A stretch of DNA of 64,000 nucleotides. Origin: Nostoc sp. FACHB-152. GTDB taxonomy: Bacteria; Cyanobacteriota; Cyanobacteriia; Cyanobacteriales; Nostocaceae. The DNA lies in contig NZ_JACJRV010000019.1 in NCBI RefSeq assembly GCF_014697475.1, forward strand, positions 1 to 64,000. Reading direction: 5' to 3'. Below the pieces are notes generated by a model, which ran no database searches, was not told the DNA's origin, and worked only from the letters and a program-made list of their open reading frames with translations. The position numbers were made by a program, and so were the translations under genes. Shown here in pieces: positions 28,853-39,290 of this stretch; within the stretch, counting starts at the first letter, position 1; every line of letters begins with the position of its first letter.

Positions 28853-29682
28853 GCTCAAGTTTTGGGTATTGTATATAGGCTCATATTTGATTTATGAAAA
28901 AAATCAGTATATTTCTATCTGCCTTCTTTCCTCTTGCCAGTAATCAAACCAGATTCCTATATTCAGTAGACCGAAAACTTGTGCAAACATCAAAAATTAG
29001 TAGCTTGTGATACGGTTTTTGGAGAAAAGTTCAAAAGCTGATTCCTTTTGATCAAAGGTAAGTTTAGCTTATTAACCAACCCCAAAAAACCAACCAAAAT
29101 CAGCCGGACGGTAAGTAAAGAGTGTCCAAACGAATCAACTTAAACTTTCGTAGGTTATAGATGCCTTAGTATTAAAAGGGACTTAGGAGTTATAAAGTAG
29201 GCTATACCTCATAAGATAGAGAACTACTATAGGAATCCGGTTTGATTACTGAACATCCTTGTGTAGTCAGGCAATAGGAAAGAAAGCAGAGAGAAATGTA
29301 CTGATTTTTTTCAAAAATCAAATATGAGTCCTATATATCTACGTAGTTCTCAGGTGAGAAGCAAGATTATTTTTTAAAAAATAATACTAAATATTAAAAT
29401 ATTATTACTTTTGGAATAGCTGGTTTATGAATTAAAATTTACCTACAATTTAGCCATACTAAAAATCTAATACAGGCAAAATTAAATTTACAAAATGCCT
29501 ACAGAAACTGGATAATCCTATATCGGCATAATGGATTTATTAGTAAAAAAGCCTACTTAAGTGCGATTGTTAGTAGAATTCAGTGTAAAGTTTTAAATCA
29601 CATTCTGTAAATAACATAGCTAAAACTGAAACTATGGTAGCAAGTAGTTTCTTCTCTAACACAAACTCACCCAAATATATTT
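28853..29682. other. Intergenic region carrying the MITE-like element
   Basis: Besides the element at 28878-29331, the 350 bases up to 29682 are AT-rich with no gene. They should contain the promoter of the secreted protein at 29695. Confidence 0.6.
28878..29331. mobile_element. MITE-like element with long terminal inverted repeats
   Basis: Arms at 28878-28961 and 29228-29331 are complementary over about 84 bases with few mismatches (core CTCATATTTGATTT, AAAAAAATCAGTA and AGTAATCAAACC...GATTCCTATA). The right arm has one 19-base block not present in the left. TATATA lies immediately outside both ends (28872-28877 and 29332-29337), as a target duplication would. The 266-base core codes for nothing. 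This is a non-autonomous transposable element or an IS with its transposase lost. Confidence 0.75.
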
Positions 29683-29694
29683 ATGAGGAGCAAC

Positions 29695-30090
29695 ATGAAG
29701 ATGAATAATATGCATATAAATCTTTTACGTGCGCGTAAACCACTTGTATTTTCGATCATGGCGATCGCACTTGGTGTTACTCAATCTGCATGGTCAGCTG
29801 ACCCCGCGAGAACATCTTCAGGCAGGATAACTGCCTTAGAGGCTGGCTGGGCGGCAGACACTGTATCTGTTCAAATTACTGCACCCTTGATTAATCCTGC
29901 GGCCTGCCCAGTTTTCAATGCTGGCTATGTAACGAGTATAAACGACCCAGGACGTAAACTTTATCAGGATATTTTAAAAGAGGCGTTCTGGCGTGGCTAT
30001 CCAGTTGAACTCTTAATCAGTGGAACGGCTGGAGATTGTCCTTTTGGTAAACCAAGGATAATTTCAGTGCTAGTGCGAAAAAGTTTCTAA
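29695..30090 (+). CDS. Secreted protein of unknown function
   Basis: A protein of about 131 residues with an N-terminal signal peptide (basic start, hydrophobic stretch VFSIMAIALGVTQSA, likely cut after AWS). The mature part has two cysteines (in AACPVFN and GDCPFG), which may form a disulfide, and is otherwise a small beta-rich domain. I recognise no family. GAGGAG at 29685-29690 is the ribosome-binding site and points to ATG 29695 or 29701; the longer frame from 29683 would overlap that site. It lies next to the MITE-like element, and a hairpin terminator follows at 30160-30187. Confidence 0.7.
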   Translation: MKMNNMHINLLRARKPLVFSIMAIALGVTQSAWSADPARTSSGRITALEAGWAADTVSVQITAPLINPAACPVFNAGYVTSINDPGRKLYQDILKEAFWRGYPVELLISGTAGDCPFGKPRIISVLVRKSF

Positions 30091-30159
30091 AAAATTGTAA
30101 ATTAAACGCGTGTTCGTTGGTTATTGATAAGCGCGCGAAGCATCAATTGAATAATTGCA

Positions 30160-30187
30160 ATAGAGGTGCAACACATTGCACCTCTAT
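30160..30187. terminator. Hairpin between convergent genes
   Basis: Perfect 11-base arms ATAGAGGTGCA / TGCACCTCTAT (30160-30170, 30177-30187) with loop ACACAT. It lies between the secreted-protein gene and the ATP-grasp gene, whose 3' ends face each other, so it probably serves both. There is no long T-run. Confidence 0.65.
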
Positions 30188-30202
30188 GTCCTATATTTAT
30201 CC

Positions 30203-31465
30203 TTACTGCAAACCCTTATTGTGTAACTGCTGTTCGATATGTTGCATTTCTTCAATCGTTTCGCCAGCAACTATCCCATAAATTTCGGTATAAATTTTTC
30301 CGTATTTTACTCTCTCTAGAGCGGATAGAATAATCAAGTCCTTACGCTCTAATTCTGCTTTTAAAGTTATAAGAATTGAGTCTAATGTCCCTTCCATATG
30401 GTAGTCACTGGAATATTTAGCTACTGCTTTTCCTAGTCTGAGTAAGGTGTGACGTTGCAAGCAAAGCGGAGTTGAGCCGTTGACGCGGAAATTAGCATCG
30501 ATCGCATAATATTGTCCGTCTTTATCTTCCAATACGTCAAAGCCAATCACACCAAAATATCCTTGTTTATGAGCATACTGACCAATAGCAGCAATCATGT
30601 CATAAAATTTGCTCATGTCGGTTTTGCTATAGTCAATCAGTCCGCCTAAATAGTTACCTTCTGGGGTGACAAGTTGGCTGGTAGTCCCAATCAGCGTAAT
30701 TTCTCCTGTTTTACTAACATAGAACTGTACGCAGTAATTCTGCACCTCATTCTTGACGAACTCAGAAACAATAATCGTATCTAGCAATTTAATCTCAAGA
30801 TATTTTCTGATTTCTTCTAAGCAATAGTTCAAATCGCTCTGACTTTTGATAATATATGTGCCTTCTCCTGAAAGCCCGTGAGAGGTTTTAATTAAATAGG
30901 GAAATTGGGGTAGCTGAATATCTTCGAGACTAACCTTATGCAGATTGTAAGTCTCGTATTTTGGACATTGCACGCCGAGGAAGGATAGAGTTGCTTTGCT
31001 GAGTAATCGGTAATGAGTGTCTGAATCAATAGCGTGTTTTTCAGCTTTGAGGTGATCAAAAGGAAATAGAGATATGAGTTTGTCAAAGTCATTGCTTTGG
31101 CTGAGGTCATCTAGATAAGTCGAACAATCCATCTTGACTCTATTAGAGTAATTAAAACCAAAATGCTCTTGCCAATAACTCACCAGCGACTTTGAGGGTT
31201 CAATAATTACAATTCCGGGGATAGCTTCGCCTAACACAGCCAGATTTTTCCAAGGTTCTTTCTGACAAATTTTATCAAACGAGGTTTTAGTAGCTTCACT
31301 ACTACCATCTTGAATGAAGTATTTTTTGCGATTGGGGTAAGCCGCCCAACTAGCAGTTGCCGGATAATTGAGGATGAATCCATAACGCCCATCCGATATA
31401 TCTTGAGCAAATAAATCAGATAAAGAATTGCCTTGTAAGTATTTAAAATTATGTGCTGAGTTCAT
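30203..31465 (-). CDS. ATP-grasp ligase-like protein
   Basis: A 420-residue protein with an ATP-grasp core, the fold used for ATP-dependent carboxylate-amine ligation. The glycine-rich ATP loop is KTSHGLSGEGTY near 197-208 and the metal-binding strand is YAIDANFRVNGST near 318-330. The N-terminal 180 residues are not a known preATP domain to me, and include a hexose- or nucleotide-like binding region only by position. It resembles ATP-grasp enzymes that make or modify short peptides, but I cannot fix the substrate. It follows an isoaspartyl peptidase gene by 115 bases on the same strand, which makes a link to peptide or cyanophycin metabolism worth testing. Confidence 0.8.
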   Translation of the reverse strand: MNSAHNFKYLQGNSLSDLFAQDISDGRYGFILNYPATASWAAYPNRKKYFIQDGSSEATKTSFDKICQKEPWKNLAVLGEAIPGIVIIEPSKSLVSYWQEHFGFNYSNRVKMDCSTYLDDLSQSNDFDKLISLFPFDHLKAEKHAIDSDTHYRLLSKATLSFLGVQCPKYETYNLHKVSLEDIQLPQFPYLIKTSHGLSGEGTYIIKSQSDLNYCLEEIRKYLEIKLLDTIIVSEFVKNEVQNYCVQFYVSKTGEITLIGTTSQLVTPEGNYLGGLIDYSKTDMSKFYDMIAAIGQYAHKQGYFGVIGFDVLEDKDGQYYAIDANFRVNGSTPLCLQRHTLLRLGKAVAKYSSDYHMEGTLDSILITLKAELERKDLIILSALERVKYGKIYTEIYGIVAGETIEEMQHIEQQLHNKGLQ

Positions 31466-31580
31466 ATTTAGTTAGAGTATAGCGATCGCCTTATATTTTC
31501 TGTCACTTGTTAGCTAACAACATCTGAACTACCATCCGCTATTAATTAAAGGAACACTTTTGTTTGATACTCATATTTCT

Positions 31581-32459
31581 TCAGAGTGATTTTTGCGTCA
31601 AGAAAGCCACCTTGTCTTGCCATTCGGTCATATATGCACAAGCCATATGTGATGAGTTATACGCCCAGCCAACTCTTCCTTGAGGATCTAAGAGAATGCA
31701 CCCCGCTTCACCTTTCACTTTGGATACCAATGTATCAATTGCCATTTGGGCGGCTTCGTCTGGGTGTCTATCTCCAGCCAAGAAGTCAATCGCCGTTTTA
31801 GCCAAAATTACTGGCATAATTGACTCGCCATCACCGGTTGTTGAGCAAGCACCAATTTTACCGTCAGCGTATAAGCCAGAACCAAGCACTGCACTATCCC
31901 CGACGCGACCAGTTTGCTGTTTAGTAGTCCCGCCAGTTGAAGTACCAGCCGCTAAAAAGCCACTAGAATCCAACGCTACACAGCCTACAGTATTAGGGCG
32001 ATCGCAAATTTCCATATCTTCCTGCCACTGTTCGCGCTGTTCTTCGGCTACCAAGTCTTCTTTCCTGCACATCTCAGCCCCGAAATCGGCGGCGAATTGT
32101 TCTCCACCTCGCGCCACTAGCAGTCTAGGTTTGTCATCCATAATCATTCGTGCTACCGAGATGGGATGACGCACGCCTTGAACGGCTGCGACTGCTCCCC
32201 AACTTAAAGAGCCTTCCATAATAGCCGCATCTAGTTCTATCTCTCCCTCGCTGTTGAGAGTTGCCCTAAAACCAGCGTTAAATGTCTGATCAGCTTCCAG
32301 AACACGAATAGCAGCCTCAACAGCTTCTGAAACTGTACCTCCACTGATTAGAACTGCCCAACCAGCTTCTACTGCTGCTGTACAGCCTGCATGGTTGGCT
32401 GCAACTTTATCTTCTGAGATGGTTTTTGCTCCACCATGAACAATAATACTTAACGCCAT
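31581..32459 (-). CDS. Isoaspartyl peptidase / plant-type L-asparaginase
   Basis: A 292-residue Ntn-hydrolase that cuts beta-aspartyl dipeptides and asparagine; in cyanobacteria such enzymes finish cyanophycin breakdown. The precursor self-cleaves before the nucleophile Thr 157 in PNTVGCVAL, and the beta subunit shows STGGTTKQQTGRVGDSAVLG. Cleavage normally occurs at Gly-Thr; here the residue before Thr is Asn 156. The enzyme is about 25 residues shorter than E. coli IaaA. It is the first gene of a likely two-gene unit with the ATP-grasp gene. Confidence 0.9.
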   Translation of the reverse strand: MALSIIVHGGAKTISEDKVAANHAGCTAAVEAGWAVLISGGTVSEAVEAAIRVLEADQTFNAGFRATLNSEGEIELDAAIMEGSLSWGAVAAVQGVRHPISVARMIMDDKPRLLVARGGEQFAADFGAEMCRKEDLVAEEQREQWQEDMEICDRPNTVGCVALDSSGFLAAGTSTGGTTKQQTGRVGDSAVLGSGLYADGKIGACSTTGDGESIMPVILAKTAIDFLAGDRHPDEAAQMAIDTLVSKVKGEAGCILLDPQGRVGWAYNSSHMACAYMTEWQDKVAFLTQKSL

Positions 32460-33251
32460 AAATTTGCTCAGGATCTTGTAGTTGTGTAATTACGCCTGTG
32501 TGTTTTCCCCAGTAGGCTTATAAGCCAATTACTTAGTAGTTATGTTAACAACCGCACATTACTTGGTTTCACTATCATATGGCGGATGTCTGCACTTCAG
32601 CAGGAAGGAACTAATGTTACAACTTAAGGCTGTGAGTGTTACGAGCGATGGTAATCTGTGAGCCAAGGTTAGTGATAAAACCAAGCTATAACCATCAGAA
32701 TAAATAGCTAATTGATTGTTGAATCAGATATAAAAAAAAGCATTATCTCTTTTTAAGAGAAAGCTGACTTCAAAAACTAATAAATCTTTTTTTGTAGATA
32801 ATTTTTAGAATTTTATTTATATTTTTATCAGCTAATAATTAGCTAAAATCAAGCTATTAGTCACTTAAAAAATAATTATTAAATAAATAAACTATATATT
32901 TCTTTAAGCCATATTTTCTTTCAATATATAATTATCAAATTTGGCTATTTAAAATAACTAATTTATTATTATAATTCAGCGAAATACGGTTGGATAAAAA
33001 TATTTAAACTATTGCATTTAAGTTGATTTTTAATAACAGCTAATTGTAAATTAATTGAGCTAATACATTAGAGCTATTTATCAAGGAAATCTAGAGGTGA
33101 TAAGAAACAAGCGATCGCAAAGATACCCTACCACTTCATAAAGTCAGCAGCTATCTATACCTCGTTGAGGTACTTACTTAGAGCATTGGCATTAGTAAAA
33201 GCCTGATTGCTCACACTTTGTGCAACGTAAATCTAGCAAGGAAAACAATCG
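32460..33251. other. Long AT-rich leader of the RTX gene
   Basis: 792 bases without a supported gene, between divergent genes. Strongly AT-rich from 32700 to 33060. It should hold the promoters of the asparaginase and RTX genes. I see no clear inverted repeat of note. Confidence 0.5.
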
Positions 33252-36200
33252 ATGGTAAATTTTATTGATGGTACATTCGGTAATGACACAATTACAGGTA
33301 CAGTTGTCGATGACTCTATTACTGCTTATAGCGGTAACGACTCCGTTAATGGTGGGGATGGTGACGATTATATTTATGGTGATAGTGGCAACGACACCCT
33401 CAACGGTGGTAATGGAGATGACTCAATTACAGCCAGTGATTACTTAGGCAGCGTCAATGTAGAAACCATTGATGGTGGTAACGGTTTTGACTATCTGAGA
33501 TTGGATAATTCTGCTGCTATTGGTAATTTAACTGTCACCTATATCAACCCAACAAATGGAACAGTTTCCAATGGCACAACATTTAAAAGTATTGAAAGCC
33601 TATCGCTAGAAACTGGTAGTGGCAACGACACAATTAATGTTACTGCTGTAGGAAATTCCTACATTTATGGGAATGAAGGTAATGATTCAATTACCACAGC
33701 CAATAGTGTAGATAATCTCTTTGGAGGCGATGGTAATGATACCCTCAATGCTGGTGCAGGTAATGACACTCTGAATGATGGTGCAGGTAATGACATCCTG
33801 AATGCTGGTGATGGCGATGACACCATTCAAGGCACTCAAGGCAGTGCTGGCATCGAATCTTTCGATGGTGGACAAGGGTTTGACTACCTCGATTGGGATA
33901 TAGCTGATGTTACGGGTAATGTAACTGTTACTTACACAAATTCAGCAAACGGCACAGTTTCCTACGGTTCTACCTTTAAAAATATCGAAAGCCTGAGATT
34001 AAAAGTCGGTAGTGGCAACGATACAATTAATGCCACTGCGTTAGGTAATGCCGAAATTTATGGAAATGATGGTAATGATTCAATTACCACAGCAAGTAGT
34101 ATAGATAAACTTTACGGTGGTGCTGGCAATGATACCATCAACGCTGGTGCTGGCAACGATATTCTAGATGGTGGTGTGGGAAATGACATCTTGAATGCTG
34201 GTGATGGCGATGATAGCATTTATGCCAGCGATTACTCTGGCAGTGTGGGAGTCGAAAGCATCGACGGTGGGCAAGGATTTGACTACTTAAGATTAAATAA
34301 TTCTGCTGCTACTAGCAACTTAACTGTTACTTACACAAACTCAACTAATGGCACAGTTTCTAACGGCACTACCTTTAGAAATATTGAAAGTTTAGAACTA
34401 GCAACTGGTAGTGGCAATGACTCCATTAATGTTACTGCTGTGGGTAATGCCGAAATAGAAGGCAACAGTGGTAACGACTCTATTACCACAGGTAATAGTA
34501 TCGATAACCTTGATGGCGGTGATGGTAATGATACTCTCAATGCTGGTGCTGGGAACGATATTTTAGATGATGGTGCCGGGAACGATGTTCTCAATGCTGG
34601 TGATGGAGATGACACTATTTACGGTAATAAAGGTAGTGCAGGTATCGAAACCATCGATGGTGGACAAGGTTTTGACTATCTTAATTGGGATATAGCTGAT
34701 CTAATTGGTAATGTAAATGTTACTTATACTACATCAACAAATGGCGTAGTTTCTAACGGCTCTACTTTTAAAAATATTGAAAGTCTAAAATTATCTACGG
34801 GTAGCGGCAACAATATTATCAATGTTACTGCTTTAGGTAGAGCAGAAATTTATAGTAACGCTGGTAATGACTCAATCACTACAGGCAATGGTAGGGATAG
34901 CCTGGATGGTGGTGTGGGTAATGATACTCTCAACGCTGGTGCTGGTAATGATAGCCTGATTGGTGGTATCGGTGATGATGTTCTCAATGGTGGCGATGGC
35001 GATGACTATATTGAAGCTAGTCTTTACACTGGCAGTGTCGGAGTGGAAAGAATCGATGGTGGCCAAGGTTTTGACTATCTCAGATTGAATAATTCTGCTG
35101 CCACTGGTAATTTAACTGTTACTTACACAAACTCAACTAATGGCACAGTTTCTAACGGCACTACCTTTAGAAATATCGAGAGTCTAACCCTATACACTGG
35201 TAGCGGCAACGACATAATTAATGTGACAGCCTTGGGTAACGCCACTGTTTATAGCAATGGCGGCAATGATTCAATTACCACAGGTAATGGTCACGATGTC
35301 ATTGGTAGTATTCTTTATCCCAATAGTGGTAATGACACAATTAACTCTGGTGCTGGTAACGATACGCTTTATGGTGATGGTGGCAATGATGTTTTAAATG
35401 CAGGTGACGGTAGTGACAGTATATATGCAAGTGATGGCAGTTTAGGCATCGAAACAATTGACGGTGGGCAAGGCTTTGACTACCTGACTTGGGATGTTTC
35501 TGATGCCACTAGCAATTTAACTTTCACTTACACTAACTCGGCAAATGGTACAGTCTCCAATGGCTCTACCTTTAAAAATATCGAAAGTCTCAACCTAGAC
35601 AGTGGTAGTGGCAATGACACAATTAATGTTACTGCATTAGGTAATGCTGACATTGATGGCAATGGTGGCAATGATTCTATTATTACAGGCAATGGTGGCG
35701 ATCGCTTGAATGGCGGTGATGGTAATGACAGCCTCAACGCTGGTGCTGGTAACGATGTTCTAACTGGCGGTGCAGGTAATGACACTGTTAATGGTGGTAA
35801 TGGCGATGACGAGATTGAATATAGTAATCTGCTTTATGGCCCAGGAGTAGACCTCATTGATGGCGGACAAGGTAATGACACCTGGGATATTAAGCTTTAC
35901 TCTCTTACCAGTAACATTGCTATCACTTATACCAGCACTACATCAGAAACCAATTTTGGCACAACATTTAAAAATATCGAGATTTTCGATATTAGAACCG
36001 ATGCCGGCAACGATACCATTAACCTCAGTGCAGCTATTAAAGCTTCTGTTGTTACCTATGACGGTAATGATACGATTACCACTGGTGGCGGTAATGACTA
36101 CCTAGATGCTGGGGCTGGTAGTGATACTTTGACTAGTGGGGCTGGCAATGACTCTATTTCTATTTTGGGACTAGGAATAGATACAGTTTCTGCTGGCACA

Positions 36201-38900
36201 GGTGATGACCGTTTGGATTTAGACATCTCCTCTGCTACTGCTAATTTAACAGTTAGCTATACTGACATTACTAATGGCACAGTATCTAGTGGCACAACAT
36301 TTCGGGGAGTTGACCGTTTATATCTCACAACAGGTATTGGCAACGACAATATTAATGTAACTGCGGCTTATTTCGCCAACGTTGATGGCGGCGTAGGCAA
36401 TGATACCATCACTACTGGCATTGGCGATGATTATTTAGCAGGAGATGATGGTAACGACCTGCTAAATAGCGGATTTGGAGATGACGCGCTTTATGGGGGT
36501 TATGGCAATGATACTCTCAATGCTAGGGCTGGCAGAGACTATCTTTCTGGTGGAGATGGTAATGATATCTTGAATGCGGGTGCTGGCAATGACAGGATTG
36601 TTGATGGTTCGGGAGTAGACACCATTGATGGTGGTTCCGGCTATGACCAACTAACTTTAGATTTTGCTAATTACATTGTCCCGCTCACAGTTATTTACAC
36701 TAACAATACAAATGGTACAGTTTCCACTGGCACCACTTTTAAAGCAATTGAGAGTCTCACACTAGAGGCTGGTAGTGCTAGCGATACTATCACAGTGACT
36801 GCCGCCGTTGCAGAAATTCGTGGTGGTTACGGTAACGATTCAATTACCACAGGTGCAGGTAACGATATCATCTATGGCGGCAGTATATCGCAAGGCTTCG
36901 GTAATGATACGATTAACGGTGGTGCTGGTAATGACTTTATCTATGATGGTGTAGGAGCCAACGTTATTAACGGTGGTGCTGGTTATGACTACCTAGACTT
37001 AGATTTGTCTAGTTATATTACTTCCATCACTCTCAACTATACCACTGCCACAAATGGCACAGTTTCTACTGGCACTACTTTTAGAGAAATTGAACGCTTA
37101 TATATAGATGCAGGTCTTGCCAGCGACACTATCACCGTAACTACGGCAGTTGCAGAGATACATGGTGGTTACGGTAATGATTCTATTACCGCAGGTGCAG
37201 GTGATGATACGCTCTACGGCGATGCTGGTAACGACACTATCAATGCTGGTGCTGGTAATGACTTAATTTATGAGAATGTGGGAGCTAATATCATTAATGG
37301 TGGTGCTGGCTATGACTACCTAAATTTAGATCTGTCTACTTATCTCAATGCCCTTAGTGTGACTTACACGACTGCAACCAATGGCACCGTAAACAATGGC
37401 GCAAGTTTTCAAAACATTGAAAGTCTCAGATTGACTACAGGTATTGGTAGTGATGTTATCAATGTTACTGCTGCGCTTGCTTACATTGAGGGCGGTTACG
37501 GCAACGATTCCATTACTACAGGTGCAAGTAATGATACAGTTTATGGCGGTCAAGGAAACGACACCATCAATGCTGGTGCTGGCAATGACTCAATTTATGA
37601 AGGGGTAGGCGCAAATATTATCAATGGTGGTGCTGGTTCTGACTTCTTGAGTTTAGATCTGTCTGATTACATTGTTTCGTTGACTGTTACTTACACTAGT
37701 GCGGCTAATGGCACAGTTAACACTGGTACACAGTTTAGTAATATTGAGAGTCTGAGTCTGACCACAGGTAGTGCTAGTGATATTATCAATGTGACTGCGG
37801 CAGTGACTTCTGTTAATGGTGGTTACGGTAATGATTCGATTACCACTGGTGCCGGCAATGATAACATTGATGGCGGTGATGGCAACGACACTATTAATGC
37901 TGGTGCTGGTAACGACACGATTAATAGTAGTGCAGGAGTAGATAGTATTGATGGCGGTGAGGGTTACAACTATCTAACTTTAGATTTGTCTAATTACATT
38001 GTTCCGTTGACTGTCACTTACACAGATGTCAACAATGGTACTGTTTCTAATGGCACTACCTTAAAAAGAATTCAAGATCTGACTCTGAAGACAGGTATTG
38101 CCAGTGATACTATCAATGTGGCTGCGGCGGCGGTTGCAGATGTAAATGGTGGTTATGGTAATGACTCTATTACCACTGGTGCTGGCAATGACACTATTGA
38201 TGGTGGTGAGGGTAACGACACTATCAATGCTGGTGCTGGCAATGATTTTATTTATGAAGGAGTCGGCGCAAATATTATCAATGGTGGTGCTGGTTCTGAC
38301 TACCTGAAATTAGATTTGTCTACTTACATTATTCCTCTGACTGTCACATATACCAGTGCGGCTAATGGCACAGTTAACACTGGCACACAGTTTAGCAATA
38401 TTGAAAGCCTAGAAATAGAAGCGGGTAGTGCTAGCGATAGTATCACAGTGACTGCGGCAGTTGCAGAGATACATGGTGGTTATGGTAATGACTCTATTAC
38501 CACTGGTGCTGGTAATGACGAACTTTATGGTGGTTTAGGTAACGATACTCTCAATAGTGGTGCTGGTAACGACACTATATATGGTGGTGGTGGTGTAGAG
38601 AATATTAATGGTGATGCTGGTGTAGACTTGCTGAATTTGGATATTTCCTATGCCACAACTAACTTAAATGTTTCTTACACTAGTGCCATTAATGGCAGCG
38701 TTTCTGACGGTACAAGATTTCAAAATATTGAAAGTCTAGTATTGTCTACTGGTAATGGTAACGACATTATTAACGTGACTGCGGCAGTTGTCTCAATTGA
38801 CGCTAACAGTGGTAATGACTCGATTACTAGTGGTGCAGGTGATGATAAACTCGATGGCGGTTTTGACAACGACACTCTAAATGCTGGCAGTGGTAGTGAC
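33252..38900. repeat. Two-tier internal repeats of the RTX gene
   Basis: The NIESL position recurs at about 33591, 33984, 34382, 34777, 35176, 35579 and 35978 (spacing near 397 bases), then at about 36310, 36748, 37090, 37418, 37744, 38070, 38398 and 38728 (mostly near 328 bases). In the first six modules, types YLRLxNSAA and YLxWDxxD alternate strictly. The second half uses LDLSxYI modules instead. Confidence 0.8.
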
Positions 38901-39290
38901 ACCTTATATGGTGGTTATGGTAACGATAGCTTAAATGGTGGTGCTGATCTTGACTACTTAGTTGGCGGATTGGGTAATGACATTTTAACTGGTGGTACTG
39001 GTAGTGACGGCTTTGTTTACTTTGAATTTATTGAAGGTGGCGATACAATTACCGACTTTAATACCAGTGTGGATGATATTGTACTGACAGAACTGTTGAA
39101 AGATTCAGGCTATTTTGGTGGTGCTAATGCGATCGCTGATGGTTACTTACGATGGCTTCAGTCAGGTACCAATACCATAGTTCAAATTGATGTTGATGGT
39201 GCTGCGGGTAATTCAGAAAGTTTTGGTACACTGGTGACTTTGAACAATGTCACTGCTACTAACTTAAGTGCTGCTAATTTTATTTTTTAA
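33252..39290 (+). CDS. Giant RTX-type calcium-binding repeat protein
   Basis: A 2012-residue protein built almost wholly of GGxGNDxL-type nonapeptides that bind calcium in a parallel beta-roll, alternating with a conserved beta segment of TVTYTNxxNGTVSNGTTF and NIESL type. Fifteen such modules occur. There is no N-terminal signal peptide; RTX proteins are normally exported by a type I secretion system using the C-terminus, and the last 90 residues (GGDTITDFNTSVDD...) resemble serralysin-type C-terminal domains. No secretion genes are nearby. AAGGA lies nine bases before the ATG. Likely a cell-surface or matrix protein. Because it is repetitive, length may vary between strains. Confidence 0.92.
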   Translation: MVNFIDGTFGNDTITGTVVDDSITAYSGNDSVNGGDGDDYIYGDSGNDTLNGGNGDDSITASDYLGSVNVETIDGGNGFDYLRLDNSAAIGNLTVTYINPTNGTVSNGTTFKSIESLSLETGSGNDTINVTAVGNSYIYGNEGNDSITTANSVDNLFGGDGNDTLNAGAGNDTLNDGAGNDILNAGDGDDTIQGTQGSAGIESFDGGQGFDYLDWDIADVTGNVTVTYTNSANGTVSYGSTFKNIESLRLKVGSGNDTINATALGNAEIYGNDGNDSITTASSIDKLYGGAGNDTINAGAGNDILDGGVGNDILNAGDGDDSIYASDYSGSVGVESIDGGQGFDYLRLNNSAATSNLTVTYTNSTNGTVSNGTTFRNIESLELATGSGNDSINVTAVGNAEIEGNSGNDSITTGNSIDNLDGGDGNDTLNAGAGNDILDDGAGNDVLNAGDGDDTIYGNKGSAGIETIDGGQGFDYLNWDIADLIGNVNVTYTTSTNGVVSNGSTFKNIESLKLSTGSGNNIINVTALGRAEIYSNAGNDSITTGNGRDSLDGGVGNDTLNAGAGNDSLIGGIGDDVLNGGDGDDYIEASLYTGSVGVERIDGGQGFDYLRLNNSAATGNLTVTYTNSTNGTVSNGTTFRNIESLTLYTGSGNDIINVTALGNATVYSNGGNDSITTGNGHDVIGSILYPNSGNDTINSGAGNDTLYGDGGNDVLNAGDGSDSIYASDGSLGIETIDGGQGFDYLTWDVSDATSNLTFTYTNSANGTVSNGSTFKNIESLNLDSGSGNDTINVTALGNADIDGNGGNDSIITGNGGDRLNGGDGNDSLNAGAGNDVLTGGAGNDTVNGGNGDDEIEYSNLLYGPGVDLIDGGQGNDTWDIKLYSLTSNIAITYTSTTSETNFGTTFKNIEIFDIRTDAGNDTINLSAAIKASVVTYDGNDTITTGGGNDYLDAGAGSDTLTSGAGNDSISILGLGIDTVSAGTGDDRLDLDISSATANLTVSYTDITNGTVSSGTTFRGVDRLYLTTGIGNDNINVTAAYFANVDGGVGNDTITTGIGDDYLAGDDGNDLLNSGFGDDALYGGYGNDTLNARAGRDYLSGGDGNDILNAGAGNDRIVDGSGVDTIDGGSGYDQLTLDFANYIVPLTVIYTNNTNGTVSTGTTFKAIESLTLEAGSASDTITVTAAVAEIRGGYGNDSITTGAGNDIIYGGSISQGFGNDTINGGAGNDFIYDGVGANVINGGAGYDYLDLDLSSYITSITLNYTTATNGTVSTGTTFREIERLYIDAGLASDTITVTTAVAEIHGGYGNDSITAGAGDDTLYGDAGNDTINAGAGNDLIYENVGANIINGGAGYDYLNLDLSTYLNALSVTYTTATNGTVNNGASFQNIESLRLTTGIGSDVINVTAALAYIEGGYGNDSITTGASNDTVYGGQGNDTINAGAGNDSIYEGVGANIINGGAGSDFLSLDLSDYIVSLTVTYTSAANGTVNTGTQFSNIESLSLTTGSASDIINVTAAVTSVNGGYGNDSITTGAGNDNIDGGDGNDTINAGAGNDTINSSAGVDSIDGGEGYNYLTLDLSNYIVPLTVTYTDVNNGTVSNGTTLKRIQDLTLKTGIASDTINVAAAAVADVNGGYGNDSITTGAGNDTIDGGEGNDTINAGAGNDFIYEGVGANIINGGAGSDYLKLDLSTYIIPLTVTYTSAANGTVNTGTQFSNIESLEIEAGSASDSITVTAAVAEIHGGYGNDSITTGAGNDELYGGLGNDTLNSGAGNDTIYGGGGVENINGDAGVDLLNLDISYATTNLNVSYTSAINGSVSDGTRFQNIESLVLSTGNGNDIINVTAAVVSIDANSGNDSITSGAGDDKLDGGFDNDTLNAGSGSDTLYGGYGNDSLNGGADLDYLVGGLGNDILTGGTGSDGFVYFEFIEGGDTITDFNTSVDDIVLTELLKDSGYFGGANAIADGYLRWLQSGTNTIVQIDVDGAAGNSESFGTLVTLNNVTATNLSAANFIF

